Shown: positions 50,808-60,230 of the stretch, one piece after another
Position numbering within the stretch: position 1 is the stretch's first letter
Layout: every line of letters begins with the position of its first letter
Origin: Ureibacillus thermophilus
GTDB lineage: Bacteria > Bacillota > Bacilli > Bacillales_A > Planococcaceae
DNA: 64,000 nucleotides
Strand: one strand, 5' to 3'
Assembly (NCBI RefSeq): GCF_042657185.1
Contig: NZ_JBHSNN010000010.1
Position numbers and translations under genes: made by a program
The notes under the pieces: generated by a model
Database searches by the model: none
What the model was told of the DNA's origin: nothing
Seen by the model: the letters and a program-made list of their open reading frames with translations, nothing else

Positions 50808-51196
50808 AAATGGTTTTCGCTTATGTTCTCGGCACCCTAATTTTACTGCCAATCATAACGTTTTTCATTGCGTATTTGATTTTTCGGAAATTTTTAAAGA
50901 AAAAAGCCAACTATAGTTTCCGTTTAGCTGCAGATGTCACGACCTTTTTTCTATTTTTCTCCGTTGTGATTTCCATTTCAACCTTATGGGGAACCACCAT
51001 CAGCATCGCTGCCATCACCATCTCATTTTTGATTGCAATCATTATGACCTTTATTGATTGGAGGACACAAAAGGAAATAAAGGTCATTCCTCTATTGAGA
51101 AGAATTTGGCGGGTGCAATTTGTATATTTATTTCTTGTGTACAATATTGTATGGATCGTAGGAATAGTTCAAAATATACTCCTTTTTATTACATAA
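50804..51196 (+). CDS. DUF3397 family membrane protein
   Basis: 130 aa with four membrane helices (about 5-28, 41-64, 68-90, 105-128). GTG 50804 overlaps the panE TGA, so translation is coupled. The arginine/lysine-rich loop FRKFLKKKANYSFRL separates helices 1 and 2. The family is found next to panE and bshC in bacilli; function unknown. Confidence 0.8.
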   Translation: MKMVFAYVLGTLILLPIITFFIAYLIFRKFLKKKANYSFRLAADVTTFFLFFSVVISISTLWGTTISIAAITISFLIAIIMTFIDWRTQKEIKVIPLLRRIWRVQFVYLFLVYNIVWIVGIVQNILLFIT

Positions 51197-51322
51197 TTGG
51201 GCCGATACATATTTTGATTGAGCCATTTTCTTTTCAGACCATGGGGGAAACGTTTACAATATTACAAGTAAACACTCATTCATAGAAATTGAACGTACAG
51301 AGATAAGTAGAGGAGAAGACAT

Positions 51323-52936
51323 ATGGAACTGGAAAGAATATCACCAGTTAACAATCAATTGTTATCTGACTATTGGGCAGGAAACGAACAGTTACTTTCT
51401 TTTTATCAATATCCGTATCATGATGAATCATTCCAAGTGCGGGCGCGTTATTTAAAAGAACAGACGTATGACAGAAAAGAATTGTGTGAAGTCATTTATC
51501 AATTTATGGAGCCCTTTGGAATTTCTGAAAAATCGTTAGAGCATTTGCGGAAGCTGGAAAAAGGAGCGCTTGCGGTTGTCGGTGGACAGCAGGCAGGACT
51601 GCTCACCGGCCCCCTTTATACAGTTCATAAAGCCATCAGTGTCATACTGCTTTCAAAAGAACAAAGTGAAAAATTAAACACAGATGTGGTGCCGATTTTC
51701 TGGATTGCAGGAGAAGATCACGATATTCTTGAGATCAATCATACGTATACTATAGTTAATGGCCTGCCGAAAAAGAAAATATACGGAGTGGATCATCGAA
51801 AAAAAACGCTTGCTTCTGAAACGCCAATTGACCATTCCCTTATGAAGCAATATATTGATGAAATTTTTAAAGACTACGGAGAAACGGAATACACTCAAGC
51901 ACTCTATCAATCAGTGCTTCATCATATGAATGAAAGCAAAACTTTTACGGATTTTTTCGCTCGTTTAATGAATGATTTATTTAAAGATGAAGGGCTATTG
52001 ATGATTGATTCAGCCTTTTTACCATTCCGACGTTATCAAACGTCATTTTTTCAGCGCATCATTGAAAAAAATGAAGAAATTAGTGCATCCGTTGTCGAAA
52101 AGGAGCAGTTGTTAGAAAAGAGAGGTTATGGTACGCCGATTTTAGCGTCGAAAGAAAATGCAAACCTTTTTTATGTGAAGGATGGAGAACGATTTTTACT
52201 TGAAAGAAAAAACGGATATTTCATCAACTTAAGTGCCAATGTTAAATTTTCTAAGGAAGAGCTGTTGCATCTTGCCGAAGAATCGCCGGAAAAGCTAAGC
52301 AATAATGTGGTGACAAGGCCATTGATGCAAGAAATGTGCTTGCCGGTATTGGCCTTTGTTGCTGGCCCTGGGGAACTTCTGTATTGGGCGACATTAAAAG
52401 ATGCTTTTGATGTTTTAAATCTGCAAATGCCGATTTTAGCACCGAGATTAAACATCACCTTCATTACCCGCCAAGTGGAGCAGCTGCTTTCTGAATACGA
52501 TGTAACTTTTGAAGAGGTTATTAATGGTGAAGTGGAGCAAATCAAACATCGTTTTATTGAAAGCATTCAAGAGGCAGAAGCCAAAAATAAAATCGATCAA
52601 ATTCGAAATATGCTTGAAGAAGCGTATAAAGACTTGCATTGTTATTTAGATTCGAAAGGCCTTCATTTAGAAAAAATTATGGAAAAAAATAAAAAATACC
52701 ACCACATGCAATTGAATTATTTAAATCAAAAAATCGAACAGGAAGTGCTTTTAAAACACGAACATACAATTCGACGGTTAAATACCATTTCCAGTGAATT
52801 GTATCCGAATCAGAATTTCCAAGAGCGTGTATACAATCCGTATCAATATATAAACAGATATGGTCAAAGCCTCATTTCGGATTTATTAAAATTACCGCTT
52901 TCAATAAGCGAGTCCCATTATTTAGTGAAATTTTAA
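51323..52936 (+). CDS. bshC: Bacillithiol biosynthesis cysteine-adding enzyme BshC
   Basis: Last step of bacillithiol synthesis, attaching cysteine to glucosaminyl-malate. 537 aa, the usual length. Visible: the nucleotide-like GGQQAGLLTGPLYTVHKAIS (residues about 90-110), WIAGEDHDILEINH, and the C-terminal coiled coil (about 420-490) that forms the dimer. AGAGGAGAAG precedes ATG 51323. It lies directly before mraZ as in B. subtilis (yllA) and ends with its own terminator. Confidence 0.95.
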   Translation: MELERISPVNNQLLSDYWAGNEQLLSFYQYPYHDESFQVRARYLKEQTYDRKELCEVIYQFMEPFGISEKSLEHLRKLEKGALAVVGGQQAGLLTGPLYTVHKAISVILLSKEQSEKLNTDVVPIFWIAGEDHDILEINHTYTIVNGLPKKKIYGVDHRKKTLASETPIDHSLMKQYIDEIFKDYGETEYTQALYQSVLHHMNESKTFTDFFARLMNDLFKDEGLLMIDSAFLPFRRYQTSFFQRIIEKNEEISASVVEKEQLLEKRGYGTPILASKENANLFYVKDGERFLLERKNGYFINLSANVKFSKEELLHLAEESPEKLSNNVVTRPLMQEMCLPVLAFVAGPGELLYWATLKDAFDVLNLQMPILAPRLNITFITRQVEQLLSEYDVTFEEVINGEVEQIKHRFIESIQEAEAKNKIDQIRNMLEEAYKDLHCYLDSKGLHLEKIMEKNKKYHHMQLNYLNQKIEQEVLLKHEHTIRRLNTISSELYPNQNFQERVYNPYQYINRYGQSLISDLLKLPLSISESHYLVKF

Positions 52937-52959
52937 TATTATTAAATCATTTTTTCTGT

Positions 52960-52990
52960 GAGCTATCTCCTATGGGGATAGTTCTTTTTT
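52960..52990 (+). terminator. Terminator of bshC
   Basis: GAGCTATCTCC pairs with GGGGATAGTTC around TAT, followed by six T. Confidence 0.75.
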
Positions 52991-53116
52991 CTTAAAAAAA
53001 TTATAGTTGTTAAGTGCTATTGTCATATTTTATTAAAAGTCTATTAACTATATGAAAAATAGGTGGTGGAAAGTGGGGGATTGTGGTAAATTATTTACTA
53101 AAGTGGGGTGAGTAGC

Positions 53117-53548
53117 ATGTTCATGGGAGAATATCAACATTCTGTTGATGCCAAAGGACGTTTAATCATACCATCCAAATTTCGTGAAGCGTTAGGGAAT
53201 ACTTTTGTGATTACAAGAGGTCTTGATAACTGTCTTTTTGGCTATCCTATGAACGAATGGCGAAAACTCGAAGAAAAACTGAAAGACTTGCCAATGACGA
53301 AAAAAGATGCGAGGGCTTTTGCTAGATTCTTCTTCTCAGGGGCTACCGAAGTGGAATTAGATAAACAAGGGCGCATCAACATCCCATCGAACCTTGCTGC
53401 TTACGCCAAACTTGAAAAAGAGTGTGTCATCTTAGGGGTTTCAACCAAAATTGAAATATGGTCTAAAGCACTTTGGGAAGAGTATTTCAACAAGGCAGAG
53501 GAATCTTTCAATGATATTGCAGAAAATCTGATCGGCTTTGACTTCTAG
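53117..53548 (+). CDS. mraZ: Transcriptional regulator/cell-division protein MraZ
   Basis: 143 aa, two AbrB-like MraZ domains (FMGEYQHSVDAKGRLIIPSKFRE and ATEVELDKQGRINIPSNLAAYA). Binds repeats upstream of its own operon in many bacteria. ATG 53117 follows GGGGTGA; the in-frame TTG at 53108 is not needed. A weak TTGTCA/TATTAA pair (53020, 53042) lies upstream. First gene of the dcw cluster. Confidence 0.95.
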   Translation: MFMGEYQHSVDAKGRLIIPSKFREALGNTFVITRGLDNCLFGYPMNEWRKLEEKLKDLPMTKKDARAFARFFFSGATEVELDKQGRINIPSNLAAYAKLEKECVILGVSTKIEIWSKALWEEYFNKAEESFNDIAENLIGFDF

Positions 53549-53578
53549 AGAATACATCCAAGAAGGAGCAAATTCACA

Positions 53579-54529
53579 ATGTTTAATCACACTACTGTTT
53601 TGTTAAAAGAAGCTGTTGATGGCTTGAATATTAATCCGGACGGAATCTATGTGGACTGTACGTTAGGTGGAGCTGGTCATAGTGAATATTTAGTTCAACA
53701 ACTTTCTGAAAAGGGAAGATTAATTTGTTTTGACCAAGACCTAAATGCTATTGCCCATGCAAAAAAGCGTTTACAAGAGTTTGAAGGAAACATTACCTAT
53801 GTCCATTCCAATTTCCGCTATCTAAAAGAACAATTAGATTTGCTAAATATTCAGAAAGTTGATGGCATCCTTTATGATTTAGGAGTTTCTTCTCCGCAGC
53901 TTGATACACCAGAACGTGGGTTCAGCTACCAACATGACGCTCCTTTAGATATGCGCATGGACCAAACGCAAGAATTAACAGCTTATCATATTGTGAATGA
54001 ATGGCCATATGAAGAACTAGTTCGCATTTTTTTTCGTTATGGAGAAGAACATTTTTCAAAGCAAATTGCCCGCAAAATTGAAATGGCAAGAAAAAAAGCA
54101 CCCATTGAAACAACAGGACAACTTGCAGAATTAATTAAAGAAGCCATTCCAGCTTCTCGCCGTCGTACTGGCGGACATCCAGCCAAAAGAGTTTTCCAAG
54201 CAATTCGCATCGCTGTAAATGATGAATTAGGAGCGATTGAGGAGTCGCTAACAGATGCCATTGATTTATTGCGTGTGGGGGGACGCATAAGCGTTATTAC
54301 ATTCCACTCATTGGAAGACCGCATCGTGAAAACAATTTTTAAAGAGGCATCTTCATTACCAGAATTACCTCCAGGGTTACCAATCATTCCAGATGAATTT
54401 CAACCGGTTTTAAAATTGATTACGAAAAAGCCGATTGTTCCATCAAAGAAGGAAATATTAGCAAACCATCGTGCAAGATCGGCAAAACTGCGCATCTCTG
54501 AAAAAATTCATGAAAAAGGGCGTGGCTAA
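53579..54529 (+). CDS. rsmH: 16S rRNA m4C1402 methyltransferase RsmH (MraW)
   Basis: 316 aa SAM-dependent enzyme: HTTVLLKEAVDGL start, VDCTLGGAGHSEYL SAM motif, GILYDLGVSSPQLD and HPAKRVFQAIRIAVNDELGAI, all conserved. It methylates N4 of C1402 in the ribosomal P site. ATG 53579 follows AGAAGGAGC. ftsL starts immediately after its stop. Confidence 0.96.
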   Translation: MFNHTTVLLKEAVDGLNINPDGIYVDCTLGGAGHSEYLVQQLSEKGRLICFDQDLNAIAHAKKRLQEFEGNITYVHSNFRYLKEQLDLLNIQKVDGILYDLGVSSPQLDTPERGFSYQHDAPLDMRMDQTQELTAYHIVNEWPYEELVRIFFRYGEEHFSKQIARKIEMARKKAPIETTGQLAELIKEAIPASRRRTGGHPAKRVFQAIRIAVNDELGAIEESLTDAIDLLRVGGRISVITFHSLEDRIVKTIFKEASSLPELPPGLPIIPDEFQPVLKLITKKPIVPSKKEILANHRARSAKLRISEKIHEKGRG

Positions 54530-54904
54530 ATGGCAGTTCGTGTAAGGCAACCATTATATTACCAACAGCAAGAAGCACCCTATGAACAACCCACCATCCA
54601 ACCTAAGACCAAGCCGAATTCAAAGAAGCAACGAATCACTGCAAGGGAAAAGTTTCTATATATCCTATTTGTTATAATTGCTGCAACGTTAGCAATATTC
54701 ATATTACATAAACAAAGCGCTATTCAAAGAACGACGATCGAAATAAAAGAGATTGAAAAAGAAATTGCAGAAATAAAAAACGAAAATGTTGATTTAAAAG
54801 TGCGAGTCAGTGAATTATCAACATACGAAAGAATCTGGGAAAAAGCGAATTCACTCGGTTTAACTCTGAAAGAAGATAATGTAAAGGTAGTGCCGGGAGA
54901 ATGA
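54530..54904 (+). CDS. ftsL: Cell division protein FtsL
   Basis: 124 aa bitopic protein: cytoplasmic proline/glutamine-rich N-terminus, one membrane helix (about 43-63), extracellular leucine-zipper-like coiled coil (70-105) ending ANSLGLTLKEDNVKVVPGE. Works with DivIC, DivIB, PBP2B and FtsW in the divisome. ATG follows the rsmH stop directly; its ATGA end overlaps pbpB. Confidence 0.9.
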   Translation: MAVRVRQPLYYQQQEAPYEQPTIQPKTKPNSKKQRITAREKFLYILFVIIAATLAIFILHKQSAIQRTTIEIKEIEKEIAEIKNENVDLKVRVSELSTYERIWEKANSLGLTLKEDNVKVVPGE

Positions 54905-57111
54905 AGAAAAAGAAATTTCGTTTCCAATGGGGAGCCTTTCTCATGTTTATCTTTTATGGAGGGCTCTTTTTTGCATTATTCTTGAGAATTTTATATATAC
55001 AAGCGACCGGACAAGTGGAAGGGGAAGAATTAAAGGCAAGAGCGGCAGCATTGTATCAAAAAGAGGCGGTGCTTACTGCTGAGCGGGGAAAAATTCTAGA
55101 TCGGAACGGCAATATCATTGCTGAAGATACTTTGAGTTACCGTTTAATTGCCGTTGTGAATCCCGCTGCAACAACGAATAAGGAAAAACCGCAGCATGTA
55201 GTGGATCCGGAAGAAACGGCAAAAGTATTAGCAAAATATATTGCCATGGATGAATCGGAAATTTATAAAATTTTAACAAAACGCAGACCAGATGGCCGCT
55301 ATTATTATCAAGTGGAGTTTGGAGCGGCGGGAAGAGGCATCAGCCATGAAGTGAAAACAAAGATCGAAAACGAAAAGCTTCCGGGAATTAAATTTGTCAG
55401 CGATACGAAAAGGTATTATCCTAATGGAGTATTCGCCTCCCATTTAATTGGATTTACCCAAAAGGAAAAAAAGGGAGATGGCACATTTATTTCCGTTGGG
55501 AAAATGGGGCTTGAATTGACTTACAATAAACAATTAACTGGGCAAAACGGGAAAATTGAATATGAAAGTGATGCCTATCATTATTTAATTCCAAATCGAG
55601 AAAAAATGGTTCAGCCAGCTAAAAACGGAAACAATATTTACTTAACGATTGATAAAACGATTCAAAACTTTTTAGAAGATGCCATGACGAAGGTTCATAA
55701 AGAGTATAATCCGGAAGCGATGGTAGGCATTGTAGCCGATGCAAAAACAGGTGAAATCCTTGCAATGTCTCAAAGACCAACTTTCAATCCTGAAACGCGG
55801 GAAGGATTGGAAAACAATTGGTTAAACTATGTCATTCAAGAGGTAATTGAGCCCGGTTCCACAATGAAAACTTTCACTTTAGCAGCCGCGATTGAGTCTG
55901 GTCATTGGAATCCGAATGCAACTTATCAATCTGGCGCATACAAGGTGCTTGACCGGACGATTCGAGACCATAACACCTATGGTTGGGGGAGAATCACTTA
56001 TTTAGAAGGGTTTCAGCGCTCCTCCAATACGGCAATGGCTAATTTGCTGGAAATTATGGGAAACGATACGTTTATGAAGTACTTAAATGCTTTTGGTTTC
56101 GGGCAAAAAACAGGCATTGACTTGCCGGGAGAAGTGACGGGAACGATTTTAACCCGTTATCCAATCAACTATGTAACGACTTCCTTTGGACAAGGTTCTA
56201 CAGTGACGCCAATTCAGCTTGTACAAGCAATGACGGCCATCACAAATGATGGAGTTATGATGCAGCCGTATGTCATTGATAAAATTGTAGATTCCACAAC
56301 AGGCAAAGTAATTGAGGAACATAAGCCAAAAGAAAAAGGCAAGCCGATATCAGCAAGCACTGCAAAACAAGTAAGAGAAATTTTGGCTTCTACTGTTACA
56401 TCTGAAGTGGGGACTGCAAGAAATTATAAAATCGATGGATATGAAGTGGCAGGGAAAACAGGAACCGCCCAAATTCCAAACCCGAATGGAAAAGGGTATT
56501 TATATGGAAAAAATAATTATTTATATTCCTTCTTAGGGATGGCACCGGCTGATAATCCGCGATTGATCGTTTATGTAGCGGTAAAAAGACCGAAACTGAA
56601 AGACACAGAAGTTGGCTCTGAACCGGTGGCAAAAGTATTTAACCCTGTAATGGAAAATAGTTTGAAGTATTTAAATATCGATCCGGAAGATGTAAAACCG
56701 GTGGAAACGGTGAAAATTAGAAATTATATTGGAAAAAATGCTGTAAACATCCAACATGAATTAGAGAGCCAAGGGTTGAAACCTATTGTAATCGGTGAAG
56801 GCGGTGAAATCACAGACCAATATCCGAAAGAAGGCATTGCCCTGCTAAAAAATAATCTCGTCTTTTTAAAAACAGATGGGGTTGTCACATTGCCATCTTT
56901 TGAAAACTGGTCATTAAGAAATTTACTCATCTATAAAGCGATGTCTGGTATAAATATTGAAATTGTAGGAGAAGGCTATGTTGAAAGCCAAAGTGTTACA
57001 GAAAACACAGTGATTTCCGATTCGTCACCAGTTGTTGTAAAACTTAAAACACCGGAAGAATCCTTTGTTCAGACAAGCGAAGAAACAGAGGAAGAGTTGC
57101 CTCAAGATTAA
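54901..57111 (+). CDS. pbpB: Penicillin-binding protein 2B (division transpeptidase)
   Basis: Class B PBP that cross-links septal peptidoglycan with FtsW. 736 aa: membrane helix (about 14-37), dimerisation domain, transpeptidase with Ser320 in SxxK (STMK), SSN in FQRSSNTAM and KTGTAQ, then two C-terminal PASTA domains (about 600-715). Length fits B. subtilis PBP2B (716). ATG overlaps the ftsL stop. Confidence 0.95.
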   Translation: MKKKKFRFQWGAFLMFIFYGGLFFALFLRILYIQATGQVEGEELKARAAALYQKEAVLTAERGKILDRNGNIIAEDTLSYRLIAVVNPAATTNKEKPQHVVDPEETAKVLAKYIAMDESEIYKILTKRRPDGRYYYQVEFGAAGRGISHEVKTKIENEKLPGIKFVSDTKRYYPNGVFASHLIGFTQKEKKGDGTFISVGKMGLELTYNKQLTGQNGKIEYESDAYHYLIPNREKMVQPAKNGNNIYLTIDKTIQNFLEDAMTKVHKEYNPEAMVGIVADAKTGEILAMSQRPTFNPETREGLENNWLNYVIQEVIEPGSTMKTFTLAAAIESGHWNPNATYQSGAYKVLDRTIRDHNTYGWGRITYLEGFQRSSNTAMANLLEIMGNDTFMKYLNAFGFGQKTGIDLPGEVTGTILTRYPINYVTTSFGQGSTVTPIQLVQAMTAITNDGVMMQPYVIDKIVDSTTGKVIEEHKPKEKGKPISASTAKQVREILASTVTSEVGTARNYKIDGYEVAGKTGTAQIPNPNGKGYLYGKNNYLYSFLGMAPADNPRLIVYVAVKRPKLKDTEVGSEPVAKVFNPVMENSLKYLNIDPEDVKPVETVKIRNYIGKNAVNIQHELESQGLKPIVIGEGGEITDQYPKEGIALLKNNLVFLKTDGVVTLPSFENWSLRNLLIYKAMSGINIEIVGEGYVESQSVTENTVISDSSPVVVKLKTPEESFVQTSEETEEELPQD

Positions 57112-57121
57112 TTCATCCTTT

Positions 57122-57150
57122 GAATAGATGAGAAGTTCGAATCATACCTT
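57122..57150 (+). promoter_or_regulatory. Possible sigma-E promoter of spoVD
   Basis: GAATAGA (57122-57128) and CATACCTT (57143-57150) with a 14-nt spacer resemble sigma-E promoters (-35 KMATATT, -10 CATACAAT). B. subtilis spoVD is a sigma-E gene, so this placement 25 nt before the start is consistent. Confidence 0.5.
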
Positions 57151-57174
57151 GTTAAAAACGAGGTGTGGTGTCGA

Positions 57175-59094
57175 ATGAAGTGGATTTCCACCGTTTCAAA
57201 AAAACGGCTAAGGATTGTGATGTACGCCTTTATCCTGTTTGTGATAGCCGTCATCATCCGATTGTTTTATGTTCAAATCATCCAACACGACAAGTTAACA
57301 GAACTGGCCAAACAAAACTGGGACAGAGAAATTCCCTTCGCTTCCGAACGGGGGGAGATTGTTGACCGAAACGGTGAAGTGATTGTCACAAACAAATTGG
57401 CACCAACGCTGTACTTTATGCCAGCACAAAATGATGATATTGAACAAGCGGCAAAACAAATTGCTTCCGTATTAAAAGTGGACGAGAAAAAGCTATACGA
57501 AAAAATGAATTCAAAATCATATTTAGTCAAGCTTGCGCCAGAAGGAAAAAATATTACGTATGAACAAGCAGTGGAACTACAACGGTTAAAAATCGATGGA
57601 TTATATACCGGGGTTGATTACGTTCGGCATTACCCTTATGGAACGCTGCTTTCCCGTTTACTTGGGTTTACCGGTTATGATACCCAAGGCCTTGCTGGGA
57701 TTGAATATCAATATGACAAGTACCTTACATCAAAAGATGCAGCGATTCGTTTATTTACAGACGCAAAAGGGAATTCTTTGCCGCACGTAGATGATGAATG
57801 GCGGGAAGGAAAACAAGGAGCAACGGTACAATTAACCATTGATTTAGAAGTGCAACAAGTGGTAGAAAGAGAACTGGCGCAAGCAATGGAAAAATATAAT
57901 GCAGAACAAGCTTTAGCAATCGTCATGAATCCAAATACAGGAGAAATATTATCTCTTGCCTCTTACCCTACATATGATCCAAGCAAATATGAAGAGGTGA
58001 GTTCGGAAATCTATAACCGGAACTTGCCGGTTTGGATGACCTTTGAACCAGGGTCAACATTTAAAATTATTACACTTGCTGCAGCCCTTGAAGAAGGCAA
58101 AGTAGATTTGGACAAAGACACTTTTTATGATAAAGGTTACACCATTGTAGAAGATTCGAGGCTGCGTTGCTGGAAGAGGGAAGGACATGGCCTGCAAACA
58201 TTTTTGCAAGTGGTGGAAAACTCTTGCAACCCAGGGTTTATTGAGCTCGGTCAGCGAGTGGGACCTGATAAATTGATGCAATATATTCGAAATTTTGGAT
58301 TTGGCGAAACTACAGGATCAAACATTGCAGGTGAAGCAACAGGCATTTTATTCTCAAAAGAAGCTTTCGGTCCAGTTGAACATGCGACAACGTCCTTTGG
58401 GCAGGGGATTGCTGTTACGCCAATCCAGCAAGTTCAAGCGGTGTCCGCGGCCGTTAATGGCGGGAAACTTTATAAACCTTATGTCGTTTCAAAAATTATC
58501 GATTCTGAAACTGGAAAAACCATTCTAGAAAATAAGCCGGAATTAAAGCGGACGGTGATTAGTGAACAAACTTCCGAAAAAATCAGATATGCGTTAGAAT
58601 CGGTTGTTGCCAATGGTTCCGGACGAAATGCCTATCGTGACGGAATGCGCATTGGTGGAAAAACGGGAACGGCACAAAAGGTGGAAAACGGCCGATACAA
58701 ATCGGGAGACTATATCGTTTCTTTTATTGGGTTTGCACCGAGCAATAATCCGCAAGTGGTTGTTTATGTAGCTGTTGATAGTCCAAAAGGTTCAGTCGTA
58801 TTCGGAAGTACCATCGCTGCTCCAATCGTTGGGCAAATCATAGAAGATATTGCGCCAATTATGGGATTGGAAGTCAACCGTGAAGGGCAGATGGAAAAGC
58901 AATACCGCTGGGGAGATCCGATAACTGAACGGGTGCCGAATTTAGTTGGAATGAAGGTAGATGAAATTATGAAATTAAATTACCCATTCAACATTGAAAT
59001 GCATGGAGAAGGTGAAGTTGTAAAATCTCAACTGCCGGAACCGGATAATCTTTTAGAAGTGGATGGAACGGTTCATTTATATTTAGGAAAATAA
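57175..59094 (+). CDS. spoVD: Sporulation-specific class B penicillin-binding protein SpoVD
   Basis: Transpeptidase for spore cortex peptidoglycan, partner of SpoVE. 639 aa: membrane helix (about 12-34), dimerisation domain, catalytic Ser294 in STFK (the same position as in B. subtilis SpoVD), SCN in VVENSCNPGF, KTGTAQ, and one C-terminal PASTA domain. ATG 57175 is preceded by GAGGTGTGGTG; the GTG at 57163 is less likely. In B. subtilis murE follows; here it does not. Confidence 0.93.
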   Translation: MKWISTVSKKRLRIVMYAFILFVIAVIIRLFYVQIIQHDKLTELAKQNWDREIPFASERGEIVDRNGEVIVTNKLAPTLYFMPAQNDDIEQAAKQIASVLKVDEKKLYEKMNSKSYLVKLAPEGKNITYEQAVELQRLKIDGLYTGVDYVRHYPYGTLLSRLLGFTGYDTQGLAGIEYQYDKYLTSKDAAIRLFTDAKGNSLPHVDDEWREGKQGATVQLTIDLEVQQVVERELAQAMEKYNAEQALAIVMNPNTGEILSLASYPTYDPSKYEEVSSEIYNRNLPVWMTFEPGSTFKIITLAAALEEGKVDLDKDTFYDKGYTIVEDSRLRCWKREGHGLQTFLQVVENSCNPGFIELGQRVGPDKLMQYIRNFGFGETTGSNIAGEATGILFSKEAFGPVEHATTSFGQGIAVTPIQQVQAVSAAVNGGKLYKPYVVSKIIDSETGKTILENKPELKRTVISEQTSEKIRYALESVVANGSGRNAYRDGMRIGGKTGTAQKVENGRYKSGDYIVSFIGFAPSNNPQVVVYVAVDSPKGSVVFGSTIAAPIVGQIIEDIAPIMGLEVNREGQMEKQYRWGDPITERVPNLVGMKVDEIMKLNYPFNIEMHGEGEVVKSQLPEPDNLLEVDGTVHLYLGK

Positions 59095-59128
59095 ATAAGA
59101 TTGGAAAGGATTGTTCACATTTCTATGT

Positions 59129-59150
59129 CCTGCGGGAATTCCCCCGCAGG
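59129..59150. other. GC-rich palindrome between spoVD and mraY
   Basis: CCTGCGGG (59129-59136) and CCCGCAGG (59143-59150) form a strong stem with a six-base loop but without a following T run. It occupies the site where murE lies in B. subtilis. It may be a weak terminator or a deletion scar; unproven. Confidence 0.5.
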
Positions 59151-59181
59151 AAACAAAGTAAAGAAGGAAGAATGTAAAAAT

Positions 59182-59211
59182 TTGTTAATGTACGATGTAT
59201 TTTTTTATGAT
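59182..59211 (+). promoter_or_regulatory. Possible promoter of mraY-murD-spoVE-divIB
   Basis: TTGTTA (59182-59187) and TATGAT (59206-59211) with an 18-nt spacer, 44 nt before the mraY start. Confidence 0.45.
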
Positions 59212-59255
59212 ATTGTAGAAATCAATTTAGAAAGAAGTTTTGAGGGAGATTTAAA

Positions 59256-60230
59256 ATGTCAATCGAAACAACTATAACCATCTTAGCCATATCCTTTCTT
59301 ACTTCAGTGATATTGGGTCCGATATTCATACCAATACTAAGAAGATTAAAATTCGGCCAAAGCATTCGAACAGAAGGTCCAAAATCTCATATGAAAAAAG
59401 CAGGTACACCAACGATGGGCGGAGTGATTTTCTTAATTTCTATTATCTTCACTACCATCATCGTTGGAAAAATATTCAATTTATTTACCACTCAATCTGT
59501 TGTCTTGCTTTTAGTATTAGTGGGTTTTGGCGTGATTGGACTATTGGATGACAGTATTAAAATTGTTTTTAAAAGAAATCTAGGGCTAACTTCCTTACAA
59601 AAATTAATTGGTCAAATTGTTATATCCATCTTAGCTTTCTTGCTATTGAGATTGGGTACTTTCGATACATCCATCAGCATCCCATTTAAGGATTGGTCCA
59701 TTGATTTAGGAATACTTTATGTAGCCTTTTTAATTTTTTGGCTCGTCGGTTTTTCTAATGCGGTCAATTTGACGGATGGGTTGGATGGATTGGTAGCCGG
59801 CACAGCATCCATTGCTTTTAGCGCCTTTGGAGTAATTGCGCTATTTAATGAACAAACTGATGTGGCAGTATTTACCTTTGCAGTAACAGGCGCATTATTA
59901 GGATTTTTAATCTTCAATGCAAATCCTGCAAAAGTATTTATGGGGGATACGGGATCTCTTGCATTGGGCGGTGCCCTTGGACTTGTATCCGTCATTGTGA
60001 AGGAAGAGTTGTTGCTTTTATTGATTGGGCTTGTTTTTGTGATTGAAACATTATCCGTCATTCTTCAAGTGGCAAGCTTTAAAATGCGCGGAAAACGCAT
60101 ATTTAAAATGGCGCCGATTCATCACCATTTTGAATTATCAGGATGGTCTGAAAGAAAAGTGGTTGGCGTATTTTGGACAATAGCTTTATTAGTTGCAATG
60201 ATTGCTGTGATAGCGGAGGCATATTTATGA
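59256..60230 (+). CDS. mraY: Phospho-N-acetylmuramoyl-pentapeptide transferase MraY
   Basis: Makes lipid I by moving phospho-MurNAc-pentapeptide to undecaprenyl phosphate. 324 aa, ten membrane helices. Conserved parts: GPKSHMKKAGTPTMGG, LLDDSIK, NAVNLTDGLDGL with the catalytic aspartates, MGDTGSLALGG and FKMAPIHHHFE. Its stop overlaps the murD start. AGGGAG precedes the ATG. Confidence 0.97.
   Translation: MSIETTITILAISFLTSVILGPIFIPILRRLKFGQSIRTEGPKSHMKKAGTPTMGGVIFLISIIFTTIIVGKIFNLFTTQSVVLLLVLVGFGVIGLLDDSIKIVFKRNLGLTSLQKLIGQIVISILAFLLLRLGTFDTSISIPFKDWSIDLGILYVAFLIFWLVGFSNAVNLTDGLDGLVAGTASIAFSAFGVIALFNEQTDVAVFTFAVTGALLGFLIFNANPAKVFMGDTGSLALGGALGLVSVIVKEELLLLLIGLVFVIETLSVILQVASFKMRGKRIFKMAPIHHHFELSGWSERKVVGVFWTIALLVAMIAVIAEAYL

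Noticed and set aside
59129..59150. Intrinsic terminator after spoVD
   Set aside because: No T run follows the stem on either strand, so it is listed only as a palindrome.
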